A stretch of 64,000 nucleotides of DNA from CAWAPS01 sp963783945. GTDB taxonomy: Bacteria; Actinomycetota; Acidimicrobiia; Acidimicrobiales; Palsa-688. The first letter of the stretch is position 1. Every line of letters starts with the position of its first letter. The stretch is from the NCBI GenBank assembly GCA_963783945.1, contig CAWAPS010000019.1, forward strand, positions 806,001 through 870,000. The letters are read 5' to 3'. The position numbers were made by a program, and so were the translations under genes. Under the pieces are notes generated by a model. The model searched no databases. It worked only from the letters and a program-made list of their open reading frames with translations, and was not told where the DNA came from. Of the stretch, positions 17,229 through 26,014 are shown piece by piece.

Positions 17229-17894
17229 TCACGCCGGTGTGGTGGGCCTCGCTTGGGCGGAGCGATGCCGGCCGGAGGGAATCCCGAGGGCTCCGCACGC
17301 GGCTACCAGGGCCGCCTCCCGCAACACCAGACGGTCCTCGCCTGGGTCCGCCTTCAACAACACGGAATGAATCCCCCCGAGGGCAGCGCGCACCCTGGCC
17401 CGGGCGGCAGTGCCCGGCGCCTCCTCCCCGCTCAGTAACTCGATCAGGCGCTCGTATATGGGCGCGGCGGCCCTCACCACCGGATGCTGCGACGCCGAAG
17501 GATCCTCCGACAGCAACCGGATCAGCTTCTCGTGCGCGGCTACTAAATCGACGTAAAGGGCCAGCAACTGCCGGCGCCCGTTTATGCCAGCCCCGGCCGG
17601 GACGGTGTCGGTCAGCTCCGCCAAACCATCCAGGATCGGGGCCACCAGGGCGCCCAGCAGATCGTCCTTGGTGTGGAAGTGGTAGTAAAGCGCGGCCTTG
17701 GTAAACCCCAGCCGCTCGGACATCTCCCGGGTAGAGGTAGCCGAGAACCCCTGGGTGGCCATCAGCTCCAGCGCCACCTCCAAGATGCGCGCCCGCGTCC
17801 TCTCAGACCCACTCTCCAAAGTGTCCAAGCCAACAGCCAACCCCGGCCTCCCCCGCCCACTCTGACCACCATCAGATGGCCCATCAAGCATCAT
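17229..17894 (-). CDS. TetR family regulator, probable repressor of the MMPL exporter
   Basis: 221-aa TetR protein. The N-terminal HTH (about residues 33-78) reads RILEVALELMATQGFSATSTREMSERLGFTKAALYYHF, in usual form with YYHF and KDDLL. The variable ligand-binding domain follows. The MMPL gene starts 86 bases downstream on the same strand. An operator-like sequence lies 8 bases before its ATG and again before the MMPL gene, indicating autoregulation and exporter control. The ligand is unknown. Confidence 0.92.
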   Translation of the reverse strand: MMLDGPSDGGQSGRGRPGLAVGLDTLESGSERTRARILEVALELMATQGFSATSTREMSERLGFTKAALYYHFHTKDDLLGALVAPILDGLAELTDTVPAGAGINGRRQLLALYVDLVAAHEKLIRLLSEDPSASQHPVVRAAAPIYERLIELLSGEEAPGTAARARVRAALGGIHSVLLKADPGEDRLVLREAALVAACGALGIPSGRHRSAQARPTTPA

Positions 17895-17902
17895 ACCACA
17901 TC

Positions 17903-17919
17903 ACTTGACGGGCGACAAG
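17903..17919. promoter_or_regulatory. Candidate TetR operator at the tetR start
   Basis: ACTTGACGGGCGACAAG equals the reverse complement of the MMPL-upstream site over 17 bases. It ends only eight bases from the TetR ATG at 17894, so bound repressor would block the tetR promoter or initiation site directly. The very short leader hints at a leaderless or near-leaderless tetR transcript. Confidence 0.75.
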
Positions 17920-17932
17920 CAAGCAGACAGGC

Positions 17933-17980
17933 GGGGGTCCGAGAGGACCGGGCTCCGAGAGGACGGGGCTCCGAGAGGAT
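17933..17980 (+). repeat. Three 16-bp tandem repeats
   Basis: Units at 17933-17948, 17949-17964 and 17965-17980 share the core CTCCGAGAGGA or a close variant. They lie just outside the tetR operator and upstream of the DUF899 gene. The function is unknown; repeated protein-binding sites or simple slippage are both possible. Confidence 0.8.
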
Positions 17981-18099
17981 CCTCCATCGTCGAACCTGTT
18001 CGACCCCGGTCGCCCTGGATCACCGGCCGAGGTCGGGTCGCGATGATTCTCGTATGGGCGGGTCGTCTGAACTGCAGTAGACCAGATAAGGAGAAGCGC

Positions 18100-18738
18100 G
18101 TGACCGATGTATCGGGCGCCCGGCCGCCAGTCGTCTCAGCCGAGGAGTGGCACCGTCAATGCGACGAACTGCTCCGGGCCGAGAAGCAGGCCACCCGCGC
18201 CCTCGACGCCCTCGCCGCCAGGCGTCGGCGGCTGCCCATGACGAACTTCGACAGCAGCTACGTGTTCGACACGCCGAAGGGCCCGATGACCCTGCTCGAG
18301 CTGTTCGACGGTCGGGAACAGCTGGTCGTCTATCAGTTCATGGACAACGGCCCGGACGCGTTCTGCCCCGGATGCACCCACTTCACGAACAACGTCGCCG
18401 ACCTCGGCACCCTCCAGGAGACGGGGATCACGTTCGTGACCGTGTCCAACATGCCGCTCCATCAGATCCAGGAGTACCAGGCCCGAATGGGCTGGACTGT
18501 CCCTTTCGTCTCCTCACGAGGCAACGGCTTCGCCGAGGCCACGGGGGCAGGAAACCTTTTCAGGCTCTCGGTGTTCCTACGCGACGGCGAAGCCGTCTAC
18601 CTGACCTACTCGACCACCGCTCGGGGCGTGGATCGACTGCTCTTCTCCAACAACATTCTCGATCTCACCCCGTACGGCCGCCAGGAGGACTGGGAAGACT
18701 CGCCCCCCGGATGGCCGCAGCACCCCACCTACGGTTAG
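18100..18738 (+). CDS. DUF899 family (thioredoxin-fold) protein
   Basis: 212-aa protein of the DUF899 group, distantly thioredoxin-like. Recognisable segments are VVSAEEWHRQCDELLRAEK, RRRLPM, YVFDTPKGPMTLLELFDGREQLVVYQFM, CPGCTHF (CxxC, about residues 88-91) and a C-terminal DLTPYGRQEDWEDSP-type segment. GTG 18100 is chosen because AAGGAG lies six bases upstream. The redox-like CxxC is kept, but no enzymatic function is established for the family. It is divergent from the tetR/MMPL unit. Confidence 0.85.
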   Translation: MTDVSGARPPVVSAEEWHRQCDELLRAEKQATRALDALAARRRRLPMTNFDSSYVFDTPKGPMTLLELFDGREQLVVYQFMDNGPDAFCPGCTHFTNNVADLGTLQETGITFVTVSNMPLHQIQEYQARMGWTVPFVSSRGNGFAEATGAGNLFRLSVFLRDGEAVYLTYSTTARGVDRLLFSNNILDLTPYGRQEDWEDSPPGWPQHPTYG

Positions 18739-18757
18739 GGCCCTTAGGCGCCGAGCT

Positions 18758-19003
18758 TCACGATGAAGGGACGGAGCTGCACGTGAGTTTGCCGTTGTTG
18801 ACCACGTGGGGTTGTCCGTTAGCGACTTGACTGGTGAACCAGCAATCGACCGGGTGGGGTTTGCCGGCGGTGAACGTGAGCGGCGGCGACATCCCTTGCA
18901 GCGTGTCGCCTTTCAGTGAAAGAAGTCCCTTCACGATCTCGGCTGCGCTCGGGGCGTCGCTGGGTCCGAGTCCTCCCGCTTTCACCGCATCCGCCAAGGG
19001 GAC
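18758..19003 (-). pseudogene. C-terminal remnant of an ABC-transporter substrate-binding protein
   Basis: About 78 codons on the minus strand encode GLGPSDAPSAAEIVKGL, LKGDTLQGMSPPLTFTAG and KPHPVDCWFTSQV, which resemble the last part of branched-chain-amino-acid-type periplasmic binding proteins. No start, signal peptide or main body is present. The remnant is in the same reading frame as the UvrD-like helicase and begins right after its TGA, so readthrough would add it to the helicase. A deletion or rearrangement that removed most of a binding-protein gene explains it best. The family match is from memory of the pattern. Confidence 0.55.
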
Positions 19004-21925
19004 TCAAGTATCGGGGTCTCTCGCTCCCTCGTCGACGACCGGCTCCCTCGACCTCAACTCCTCGAACATTGCCGTCAGTTCGGGCCCGTAGGCTTCGAGC
19101 TTCACTGGGCCGATGCCAGATATGGCCGCAAGTCCGGATTCGCTCGTTGGAAGGGCGGCAGCGAGAGCTTTCAGGGTCTTGTCGTCGAACACGGTGTAGG
19201 CCGGCTTTCCCGATGACCGCGCCCGCCCGCTCCGCCACGTCCGGAGGCGCTCGGTGGCCTCTAGGCACGCTGGGTGCCCGAGCACGACGGTCGCGCCGAG
19301 GCGGTTGACACTCGACCCGAAGTAGACCGTGGTTAAAGCACGACCACCGCAGACGACAGCCTTCACCTCGTTTCCGCCTACTTCGACCACCTCGTACTCA
19401 TGTCCGCGCCGCACGAACCGGATTCCGACCGTTGCCGGAACCGTTTCCGCAGTGGGGGATGGACCGGCCGCCCGCAGGGATCCCGCGGCCCCCCGGCCCT
19501 TCCGCGGCCCGAGCCCCTCCGGCTGCGTCCTCGCCGCCCGATCAGAGCCTCGCCGCGTCGGGGCCGCCCGTGGCCCAAACGGCGCAGCAACCTCCGGCTT
19601 CGGCTTGTCTGCCATCTCTGCCACGAATGGCGACGCTGGATCCCCGGTCACCACCGTCACGCTCTCGACGCAACGCGTCAGGCTGACATGGAAGACTCTC
19701 CTCTCCTCTTCCACATCCCACGCCAGCCGGTGGGGCAGCAACCCTGATGTCGCGTGATGCACCACCACGTGTGGCCACTCTCGCCCCTTGACCGCATGTA
19801 TCGAGGCCAGGGTCACACCGGAAGCGTCTCCGGGCGCCCCGAGATGTTCGGCCAGCCAGACCCCAAAACGTGCCGGGTCACGCTCGAGTTGGGCCAGCTC
19901 GCTCAATGCGGCCAGGTCGTCGGCATGCGCGGCTATTGCCCCCTGGCCCCAGCGGTCCAGGGCGTCGGCGCTGGCGTCGAGCCCCCCGTCGCCGATCCGG
20001 GACCGCACCACAGTCAGTATCGAGGCGGTGCTGGCGCCGGCTCGGCCCGCCACCTGCCGGACCGTGGCGACATCTGTCGCCAAGTCGCGCACCTTGTCCG
20101 CCTCCCGCTGGTTGTTTTTGCTGTCGAGCCAATCGGCGAGACTTGATAGGCCTTCAACCGACCGGCGCCTGGCCACGAGGTCCAGCAGTGAATGGCTCAT
20201 CCCCCGTTTCGGCCGACGCGCCGCCTCTCGCAGGGCGGATCCTGAGACCGTTTCCGCCGGCGCGGCGGCGATTGACAACCACGCCAGCGCGGCCCGCACT
20301 CCGCCTCGTTGCAGGAAGCGGCTGTCGGCCGCCCGGTTGACCGGCACGCCCGAATGTCGGAGGAGAACGTGAACTGGGACGAGGGACGCGTTGACCCGTG
20401 ATAGCACGGCGATGTCAGCCGGCTTGGCGCCGGCGCCCAATAGCTCGACCACTCTCGCCATCGCGGTCGCGGCCGGCCGGTCGCCACCGGCTTGGACCGC
20501 GAGGCCGCCGTTTCCGTCCGGCTTCGACGCCCTGATCGTCTTGGGTACCCGTAACGAGTTGCGCACGAGGAGGTTGCTTGCCGCGCCAACGACTGGCGCC
20601 GGGCAGCGATAGTTGACCTCCAGAGGATGATCGGCCGAACCCGGGAACCAGCGATCAAAATCGACCAGCCACCTCGGCGTTGCACCCGCGTACCCATAGA
20701 TCGTCTGATCGTCATCGCCAACCCCGAAAACCGCACCCGCCGGCCCGGACAGCAGCCGAATAAGCAGCAGGTGAGCAGGTGTCAGGTCTTGGAACTCGTC
20801 AACAAGCAGCACCCGGGCGAAACGCTGACTGCGTCTGCGGAACGCCGGATCGGTGAGAAGCCGTTCGATCGCTACGGTCACCTGTTCGTCGAAATCGGCG
20901 GAGTCGCGCTCTCGCAGAGTTTCCCGGTAGCGACGGGCCACCCGCTCCAGGCCTGAGACGTCGCCGACCTCCTCCTCAACCTCGTTTGGATCGGCGAGGC
21001 CGAGCCTGACCCGGCTCAACGCTTCGAGCCAGGGCGCGGCTGGATCGGTCTCGGCGCGGCGGGGAAACTCGACCAGCGAAGACAAGATACGGCGCACCTC
21101 CGGCTCCTCGATCGTGCTCCGCCGGCCGCACAGCCGGAGAGAGAGTGCGTTGAGCGTCCGTACCCGAAGCGAAGGCAACTCCCGCAACCGGGAGCGCATC
21201 TCGTCAGCGGCCCGAACGTTGTAAGCCACCAGCGTCATCGCGTCAGCAGGTAAGCCCCACCCCGCTTGCAGCAGGCGGGCCCGTTCGGTCAGCACGCGGG
21301 TCTTGCCCGACCCGGCCGGGGCGATCACCCGGGCCCCGGCCCGGGGTTCTCCGACCGCCGCGAGCTGGTCCGGCGCGAGGGGTACGCCACTTGGCTGTCG
21401 GTTACCCAGAGGGGTCAGCGACCGATGCTCCAACCCGATGCGGTGCACCGTCGCCAGCCCCACCCGGCCCGGCAGGGAGGCGTCGAGCGGGCCGCCGTCA
21501 CAGACCGCCGGACGCCCGTCGGGTAGGACGACATCAGCCTGACCCGACGCATCAATCCGCCCGCCGAGTGCCACCGCCCTCTCCGCCCAGTGGTACCGCG
21601 GCGCACCATCCCGAGCGTCCACCGAGTTGGCCCACACCGCGTGGTGCAGCCTCTCACCCACGAGGTCGAGATCGAACTCCCACTCCCATGGCTGCGGAGC
21701 CGTGATTGATTCCGCCGGGGGTTCATCCGGTCGGTCGAGGCCCAGGCCGGGCGCCAGCTCGACGACCACGGACGTCCGAGCCCGCCACGCCGCGCCGACG
21801 GCATCCGCCATGGCCCCGTCTACGTTTGCTACCCGCACCCGTTCGCACCCGTCCCATGCCTTCGGCGCCGGCTGGGCCGGCCCCACCACGACGGACCGGC
21901 CCAGAAGGATGGGATCAGGCACCAC
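19004..21925 (-). CDS. UvrD/Rep-type ATP-dependent DNA helicase with HRDC domain
   Basis: 973-aa SF1A helicase. A nonstandard N-terminal region of about 180 residues precedes the helicase core. Walker A is APAGSGKT (residues 202-209), Walker B/motif II is VDEFQD (375-380), motif III is GDDDQTIYGYAGA, motif IV is EVNYRC, motif V is LASIHAVKGREWPHVVV and motif VI is RRVFHVSLTR. A proline/arginine linker leads to an HRDC-like C-terminus (about 895-955, ending SGIGPVKLEAYG). Layout recalls UvrD2-like actinobacterial helicases but with an extra N-terminal part. The role is DNA repair or replication-fork processing. A binding-protein remnant follows the stop. Confidence 0.9.
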   Translation of the reverse strand: MVPDPILLGRSVVVGPAQPAPKAWDGCERVRVANVDGAMADAVGAAWRARTSVVVELAPGLGLDRPDEPPAESITAPQPWEWEFDLDLVGERLHHAVWANSVDARDGAPRYHWAERAVALGGRIDASGQADVVLPDGRPAVCDGGPLDASLPGRVGLATVHRIGLEHRSLTPLGNRQPSGVPLAPDQLAAVGEPRAGARVIAPAGSGKTRVLTERARLLQAGWGLPADAMTLVAYNVRAADEMRSRLRELPSLRVRTLNALSLRLCGRRSTIEEPEVRRILSSLVEFPRRAETDPAAPWLEALSRVRLGLADPNEVEEEVGDVSGLERVARRYRETLRERDSADFDEQVTVAIERLLTDPAFRRRSQRFARVLLVDEFQDLTPAHLLLIRLLSGPAGAVFGVGDDDQTIYGYAGATPRWLVDFDRWFPGSADHPLEVNYRCPAPVVGAASNLLVRNSLRVPKTIRASKPDGNGGLAVQAGGDRPAATAMARVVELLGAGAKPADIAVLSRVNASLVPVHVLLRHSGVPVNRAADSRFLQRGGVRAALAWLSIAAAPAETVSGSALREAARRPKRGMSHSLLDLVARRRSVEGLSSLADWLDSKNNQREADKVRDLATDVATVRQVAGRAGASTASILTVVRSRIGDGGLDASADALDRWGQGAIAAHADDLAALSELAQLERDPARFGVWLAEHLGAPGDASGVTLASIHAVKGREWPHVVVHHATSGLLPHRLAWDVEEERRVFHVSLTRCVESVTVVTGDPASPFVAEMADKPKPEVAAPFGPRAAPTRRGSDRAARTQPEGLGPRKGRGAAGSLRAAGPSPTAETVPATVGIRFVRRGHEYEVVEVGGNEVKAVVCGGRALTTVYFGSSVNRLGATVVLGHPACLEATERLRTWRSGRARSSGKPAYTVFDDKTLKALAAALPTSESGLAAISGIGPVKLEAYGPELTAMFEELRSREPVVDEGARDPDT

Positions 21926-22092
21926 ACCATCTTGGTCGCAGAAGTGAGTGCTCGGTGGTCAAGTCTTCCACGGGGCTAGGAAACTGGGGCCCGGTGCCGC
22001 CAGCGCCCTCCTGGGGACCGCCCCGCCCCCCTTGACAGGCGGGTGGATCACTACAACACTTTTTGCAACTGCAGAGTCAAAGGAAGTGGCCC

Positions 22093-23694
22093 ATGCGTGA
22101 GCGCACGAACGATGTCGAGGTCGAGCGCGACGTCAAGGTCACGATGCCCGATGGCACAGGACTGCTCACCGACATCTACCACCCGGTCGGAGTCGCCGAG
22201 GCGCCGACCCTGCTCGAGCGCACCCCCTATGGGCGCCACGGACCGGCCGCTGCCGCGATCGACGATTTCGCGTCACGGGGCTACCGCTTCGTATTGCAGG
22301 CGTGCCGTGGTACCGATGGATCGGGTGGCGCACACAGCTACTTCGCCGAACGCCCCGATGGGCGGGCGACGGCCGACTGGGTCGCCCAGCAGCCCTGGTT
22401 CGACGGGAGCCTGGGGACTTACGGCGGCAGCTATATGGGCTTCACCCAGTGGGCGCTAGCTTCGACCGAGCCACCCTATCTGAAGGCTATGGCCGTGGGC
22501 CTATCAGCATCAGTACGCAGTTTTTCCTGGTACCCAGGCGGGTCGCTGGCTTTGGAAGTGATCGTCCCATGGGACGTCGGCGCGGTCGCCTTCAACCAGG
22601 CCCGGGGCGCCGAAACCGACACGTCGCCTGAAGGGATACGCCGCATGATGGCTGTCATGCGGTCGGGATTGGACCATCTCCCGCTGGGTGAGGCGATCCG
22701 TACAATTACCGGAGAGGATCTCGAGCTGTATCAGCAACAGCTTCAGCACGCCGGCGTGGACGATCCGTTCTGGGCACCGCTGAATTACTTTCCGCTGCTA
22801 CAACACTGGACGGTGCCGACGCTGCTGGTCGATGGTTGGCACGACTATCCCCTGTTACAGGTGGTGAGGGACTTCGCGGCCCTGCGCCGAGCCGGAGCGC
22901 CCGTGCGCTTGCGGATCGGTGCCGGTGGGCACATAGGAGGTGGCGGCGAGGGCGGTATGGTCGAGGCCCCGCTGGCTTGGTTTGATACCTACCTCCTTGG
23001 CCGGAACGGGCTCCTTCCGGCTCGCCCGGTCACAATCGATATTCAAGGCGAGGGCGGAGGTTGGCGCGATCTGGAGGATTGGCCCCCTCCCGCTGACATG
23101 GTCCGCTGGTACCTGCAACCATCCGGCCGGCTGTCCCGGGAGGCCCCGGCGGATTCTCCGCCCGACCGGTACCGCTACGACCCAGCCGATCCCACACCCG
23201 CGGCTGGGGGCATAGGTATGCTCACCGGCGGCCCAGTTGACAACCGGACTCTCGAGGCGCGGCCGGATGTGCTGGTTTACACGTCACAGCCGCTGCTGGA
23301 ACCTCTGGTGGCCATCGGATCTGTCGAGGCGGAGCTATGGGTGAGTTCCAGCCTGGACAATGTGGACTTCTTCGTCCGCCTCTGCGATGTCTGGCCCGAC
23401 GGCCGATCGATGAATGTGTGTGATGGACTCCAGCGTTTCGGGCCGGATTCGATTGCACGGGACCGTGACGAAGCGTTCCGGGTAAAGATCAACCTCTGGC
23501 CGGTCGGACACCGGTGGGCCTCCGGGCATCGCTTACGGGTACAGGTGTCGAGCGGCTCCCACCCGGTCTACGCCCGCAACCTGGGCACCAGTGAGGCCTG
23601 GGCGACGGCAACCACAATGCGGGCCGCTGATCAGACCGTGCACCACACCCCCGGCAGGCTCTCTTACCTGACCTTGCCTCATGCTGGCGGCTAG
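22093..23694 (+). CDS. CocE/NonD family hydrolase
   Basis: 533-aa alpha/beta hydrolase of the X-Pro dipeptidyl-peptidase S15/CocE type. The nucleophile is Ser113 in GGSYMG; candidate acid Asp in VDGWHD and candidate His in GAGGHIGGG follow. The C-terminal jelly-roll (PEP-X type) begins near LEARPDVLVYTSQPL. The N-terminal VTMPDGTGLLTDIYHP and CRGTDGSGG segments are diagnostic. ATG 22093 is chosen because AAAGGAAG lies upstream; an earlier in-frame start is at 22063. It cleaves esters or amides; the substrate is unknown. No signal peptide is seen, so it is probably cytoplasmic. Confidence 0.93.
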   Translation: MRERTNDVEVERDVKVTMPDGTGLLTDIYHPVGVAEAPTLLERTPYGRHGPAAAAIDDFASRGYRFVLQACRGTDGSGGAHSYFAERPDGRATADWVAQQPWFDGSLGTYGGSYMGFTQWALASTEPPYLKAMAVGLSASVRSFSWYPGGSLALEVIVPWDVGAVAFNQARGAETDTSPEGIRRMMAVMRSGLDHLPLGEAIRTITGEDLELYQQQLQHAGVDDPFWAPLNYFPLLQHWTVPTLLVDGWHDYPLLQVVRDFAALRRAGAPVRLRIGAGGHIGGGGEGGMVEAPLAWFDTYLLGRNGLLPARPVTIDIQGEGGGWRDLEDWPPPADMVRWYLQPSGRLSREAPADSPPDRYRYDPADPTPAAGGIGMLTGGPVDNRTLEARPDVLVYTSQPLLEPLVAIGSVEAELWVSSSLDNVDFFVRLCDVWPDGRSMNVCDGLQRFGPDSIARDRDEAFRVKINLWPVGHRWASGHRLRVQVSSGSHPVYARNLGTSEAWATATTMRAADQTVHHTPGRLSYLTLPHAGG

Positions 23695-23757
23695 GGTCGG
23701 ACACCGGGACTGTGGCGCCGGGACATCGGGGGGGGTTCTTGGCTGACCGCGACCAGT

Positions 23758-24327
23758 TCACCCGTGCGGTGGTACTTGATGGACGACCGGCTGGCCGTCG
23801 GCTCGGATCAGATACCAGTAGCCGCCGTTGAGATCGAGCCCCTCACCGGTGGCGATGCCGGATCTCAACCCCAGCTTGCGGTCGGTGGTGTAGGTGTACA
23901 GCGGCCAGCCGTTGTACGTGACGACCCGGCCACCGCCGGGATCCGCAATGCTGGCAAGCAACGCCGGGGTGACGCCGGGACCGGCCGATGGCGTGGCGCC
24001 CGGCGCTAGCTTCAACGGTGGCCAGGTGGCGGCGCAAGGCCCAGTACACGTCACTCGCTTTCTCTCATCGGGGGCGAACACGTACAACGGATACCCCGAC
24101 GAGTCGACCAAGATGACCGCCCCGACCGCCCCTAGGTAGGCGCTGTCGATCCGAGACAGCCCGGCCGCCGGGACCGTTGTCCGGGCCGGCGCCGGGACCG
24201 TTGTCTGGGCCGGCGCGGAAGCCCTTGTCTGGGGTGGCGGCGCGGTGCCGTTCTCGGGTGACAGGCCGCAGCCCGCCGCCACGATCACCAACACCAGCGG
24301 CGCGAATCTGGCCGCGCCAGTCAGCAC
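23758..24327 (-). CDS. Lipoprotein with secreted-repeat (COG4315/PF03640-type) domain
   Basis: 189-aa lipoprotein. The signal peptide ends in lipobox VAAGC (Cys about residue 20). An Ala/Pro/Thr linker contains three short PAQTTVPA-like repeats. The domain then has two copies of the family pattern: ILVDSSGYPLYVFAPD with TCTGPCAATWPPL, and VTYNGWPLYTYTTDR. Proteins with this repeat are surface lipoproteins of unknown function, sometimes linked to electron transfer or stress. No operon partner is evident. Confidence 0.88.
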   Translation of the reverse strand: MLTGAARFAPLVLVIVAAGCGLSPENGTAPPPQTRASAPAQTTVPAPARTTVPAAGLSRIDSAYLGAVGAVILVDSSGYPLYVFAPDERKRVTCTGPCAATWPPLKLAPGATPSAGPGVTPALLASIADPGGGRVVTYNGWPLYTYTTDRKLGLRSGIATGEGLDLNGGYWYLIRADGQPVVHQVPPHG

Positions 24328-24426
24328 CGCGACACCTCAGTCGGATACGTGACGAAATTCACGTTGTCAGTCGCGCCTGAACGAAGATGGGAGCTGCGTC
24401 AGATCGCGTCTGGCCGAGGCTGTTCC

Positions 24427-24606
24427 TTATGGACTCCCTCCCATCCGGTGGACCAGCTCGTCGCGAGAGATTCCGTGGAGGTCGCCGAACTTCCTGAGCT
24501 GTTCCATGGACACGGGGTCAGGCAGCTCTCGTTCCGCCTCCTCGGCTGCTTCGGTATAGCCCAAGCGGCGCAGCATGTTAACTACCCACTGTTTCTCTTG
24601 TGACAT
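24427..24606 (-). CDS. Small conserved-looking protein, 59 aa
   Basis: ATG 24606 has an AAAGGAG Shine-Dalgarno eight bases upstream, and the frame runs to TAA at 24427-24429. The peptide starts MSQEKQWVVNMLRRLGY, is acidic in the middle (AAEEAERELPDP) and ends HGISRDELVHRMGGSP. It is mostly helical with no membrane segment. The pattern is reminiscent of short uncharacterised actinobacterial proteins, but I cannot name a family. The strong ribosome site and codon pattern support real coding. Confidence 0.7.
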   Translation of the reverse strand: MSQEKQWVVNMLRRLGYTEAAEEAERELPDPVSMEQLRKFGDLHGISRDELVHRMGGSP

Positions 24607-24837
24607 CGCCGCGGCTCCTTTCCCTCCGCCATCTCAAGGTCGGCGGTGTAGGTCTACCACCCGGGAACGTTGGTGGCGCATCCTGATCCGACATGACGAT
24701 GTCGATCGGAGTGCTCCGCCGAGCCTCACCGGTACGGGACCCGCTTGGAAATGGGTAGAAGAAGCGTAAAGCGCATAGAACATCACGTGAGGGAAAGGAA
24801 ATACTCTCAGCCGGGGCCGGCTTGCGTCGTCGCTCCC

Positions 24838-25962
24838 TCAGCGTGCCGGCTCGTACTTCTCTAGCTCCGGGATGACCTCCTTGCCGATCAACTCGAGGTT
24901 CTTCATGATGCTCTCGTTCGTCAGATGACCGAACTCCACGCGGGCCACGATCTCGTCCACGCCGAGATCGGCATAGCGCTTCATCTTCTCGAAGCACTGT
25001 TCCGGATCGCCCACGATGATCATGTCGCCCCGGTGAAAGTCCTCCACTGGAATATCACCTTTGAGCGTGCGTTGGAGCAGCGGGAACCGCTTGTCCCGCT
25101 CCTCCTGCGTGATATTGGGAAACTCCCAGTCCAGCGTGAACTGGGCTACGGTTCGATACCACCACGTGATGGATGGCCAGATCCCGTTGTCCTCGGCCTG
25201 CGCCATGGATTCTGCGCAGTGCACCAGCGTGTACGCACCGACCTTGTTGGTCGAGACGTCACTGAGCGGCTTGGATTCCGGACTGTTCCACGCCTCCTTG
25301 TACGCCTTGATCTGGGCCGCCATCTTGTCCAGCGGTTGCATGATCGAAAACGAGAGCAATCCCAGGTGATTCTGACCGGCGATGGCGGACGAACCCTCCG
25401 AAGTTGCTGCCATCCAGCAGGGCGGATGGGGTTCCTGTACTGGCTTCGGGGTCACGAGTCGGCGCGGGAATTGAAATGTCGGGCTGTCCCACTCGAAGTA
25501 TTCCTCCCGCCACATCGCCGCGACAATGCGGATGGCCTCCTCCCATTCGTCCCGGCTCCTCTCACGGTCGACGTGGAACGCCGTCTGCTCCTGCGGGGTC
25601 GAACGACCTGTGCCCCACTCCACTCGACCACCCGACAAGATGTCGGCCGTCGCCACTTTCTCGGCGACACACGCCGGGTGGGTAAATCCGAACGGTAACA
25701 ACGTCACGCCGTAGCCGAGACGAATATTGTGGGTGATCTGGGTCAACGCTCCTATCACGACCTCAGGGGCCGGGCAGTGGGACTGACCTTCGCGGAAGTG
25801 GTGCTCAACAAACCAGGCGATGTTGTAGCCAAGCTCGTCGGCCAGGCGAACCTGCTCCAGTGTGTCGCGGTAGGCGCGCTGCTCACGGGCGCGCTGGCCG
25901 TAGGGGTGGGCACCCTCCCACGGACGAGGCGCATCGATCTCGTACAACAGATCAACCTTCAC
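24838..25962 (-). CDS. LLM class flavin-dependent oxidoreductase (luciferase-like monooxygenase)
   Basis: 374-aa TIM-barrel monooxygenase of the bacterial luciferase family. Typical motifs are the acidic N-terminal strand, GYNIAWFVEHHF, CPAPEVVIGAL, IRLGYGVTLLPF, ADILSGGRVEWGTGRS and a C-terminal IIVGDPEQC. GTG 25962 follows an AAGGAGG Shine-Dalgarno. It is probably co-transcribed with the upstream VOC and isomerase genes on the same strand (gaps of about 52 and 63 bases). It likely uses FMNH2 or F420; the substrate is unknown. The resemblance is to the alkanal/limonene-type branch. Confidence 0.92.
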   Translation of the reverse strand: MKVDLLYEIDAPRPWEGAHPYGQRAREQRAYRDTLEQVRLADELGYNIAWFVEHHFREGQSHCPAPEVVIGALTQITHNIRLGYGVTLLPFGFTHPACVAEKVATADILSGGRVEWGTGRSTPQEQTAFHVDRERSRDEWEEAIRIVAAMWREEYFEWDSPTFQFPRRLVTPKPVQEPHPPCWMAATSEGSSAIAGQNHLGLLSFSIMQPLDKMAAQIKAYKEAWNSPESKPLSDVSTNKVGAYTLVHCAESMAQAEDNGIWPSITWWYRTVAQFTLDWEFPNITQEERDKRFPLLQRTLKGDIPVEDFHRGDMIIVGDPEQCFEKMKRYADLGVDEIVARVEFGHLTNESIMKNLELIGKEVIPELEKYEPAR

Positions 25963-26014
25963 CTAGAGACACCTCCTTCACGCTTATGGCACACATGACC
26001 TCTAGGGTCGATGG

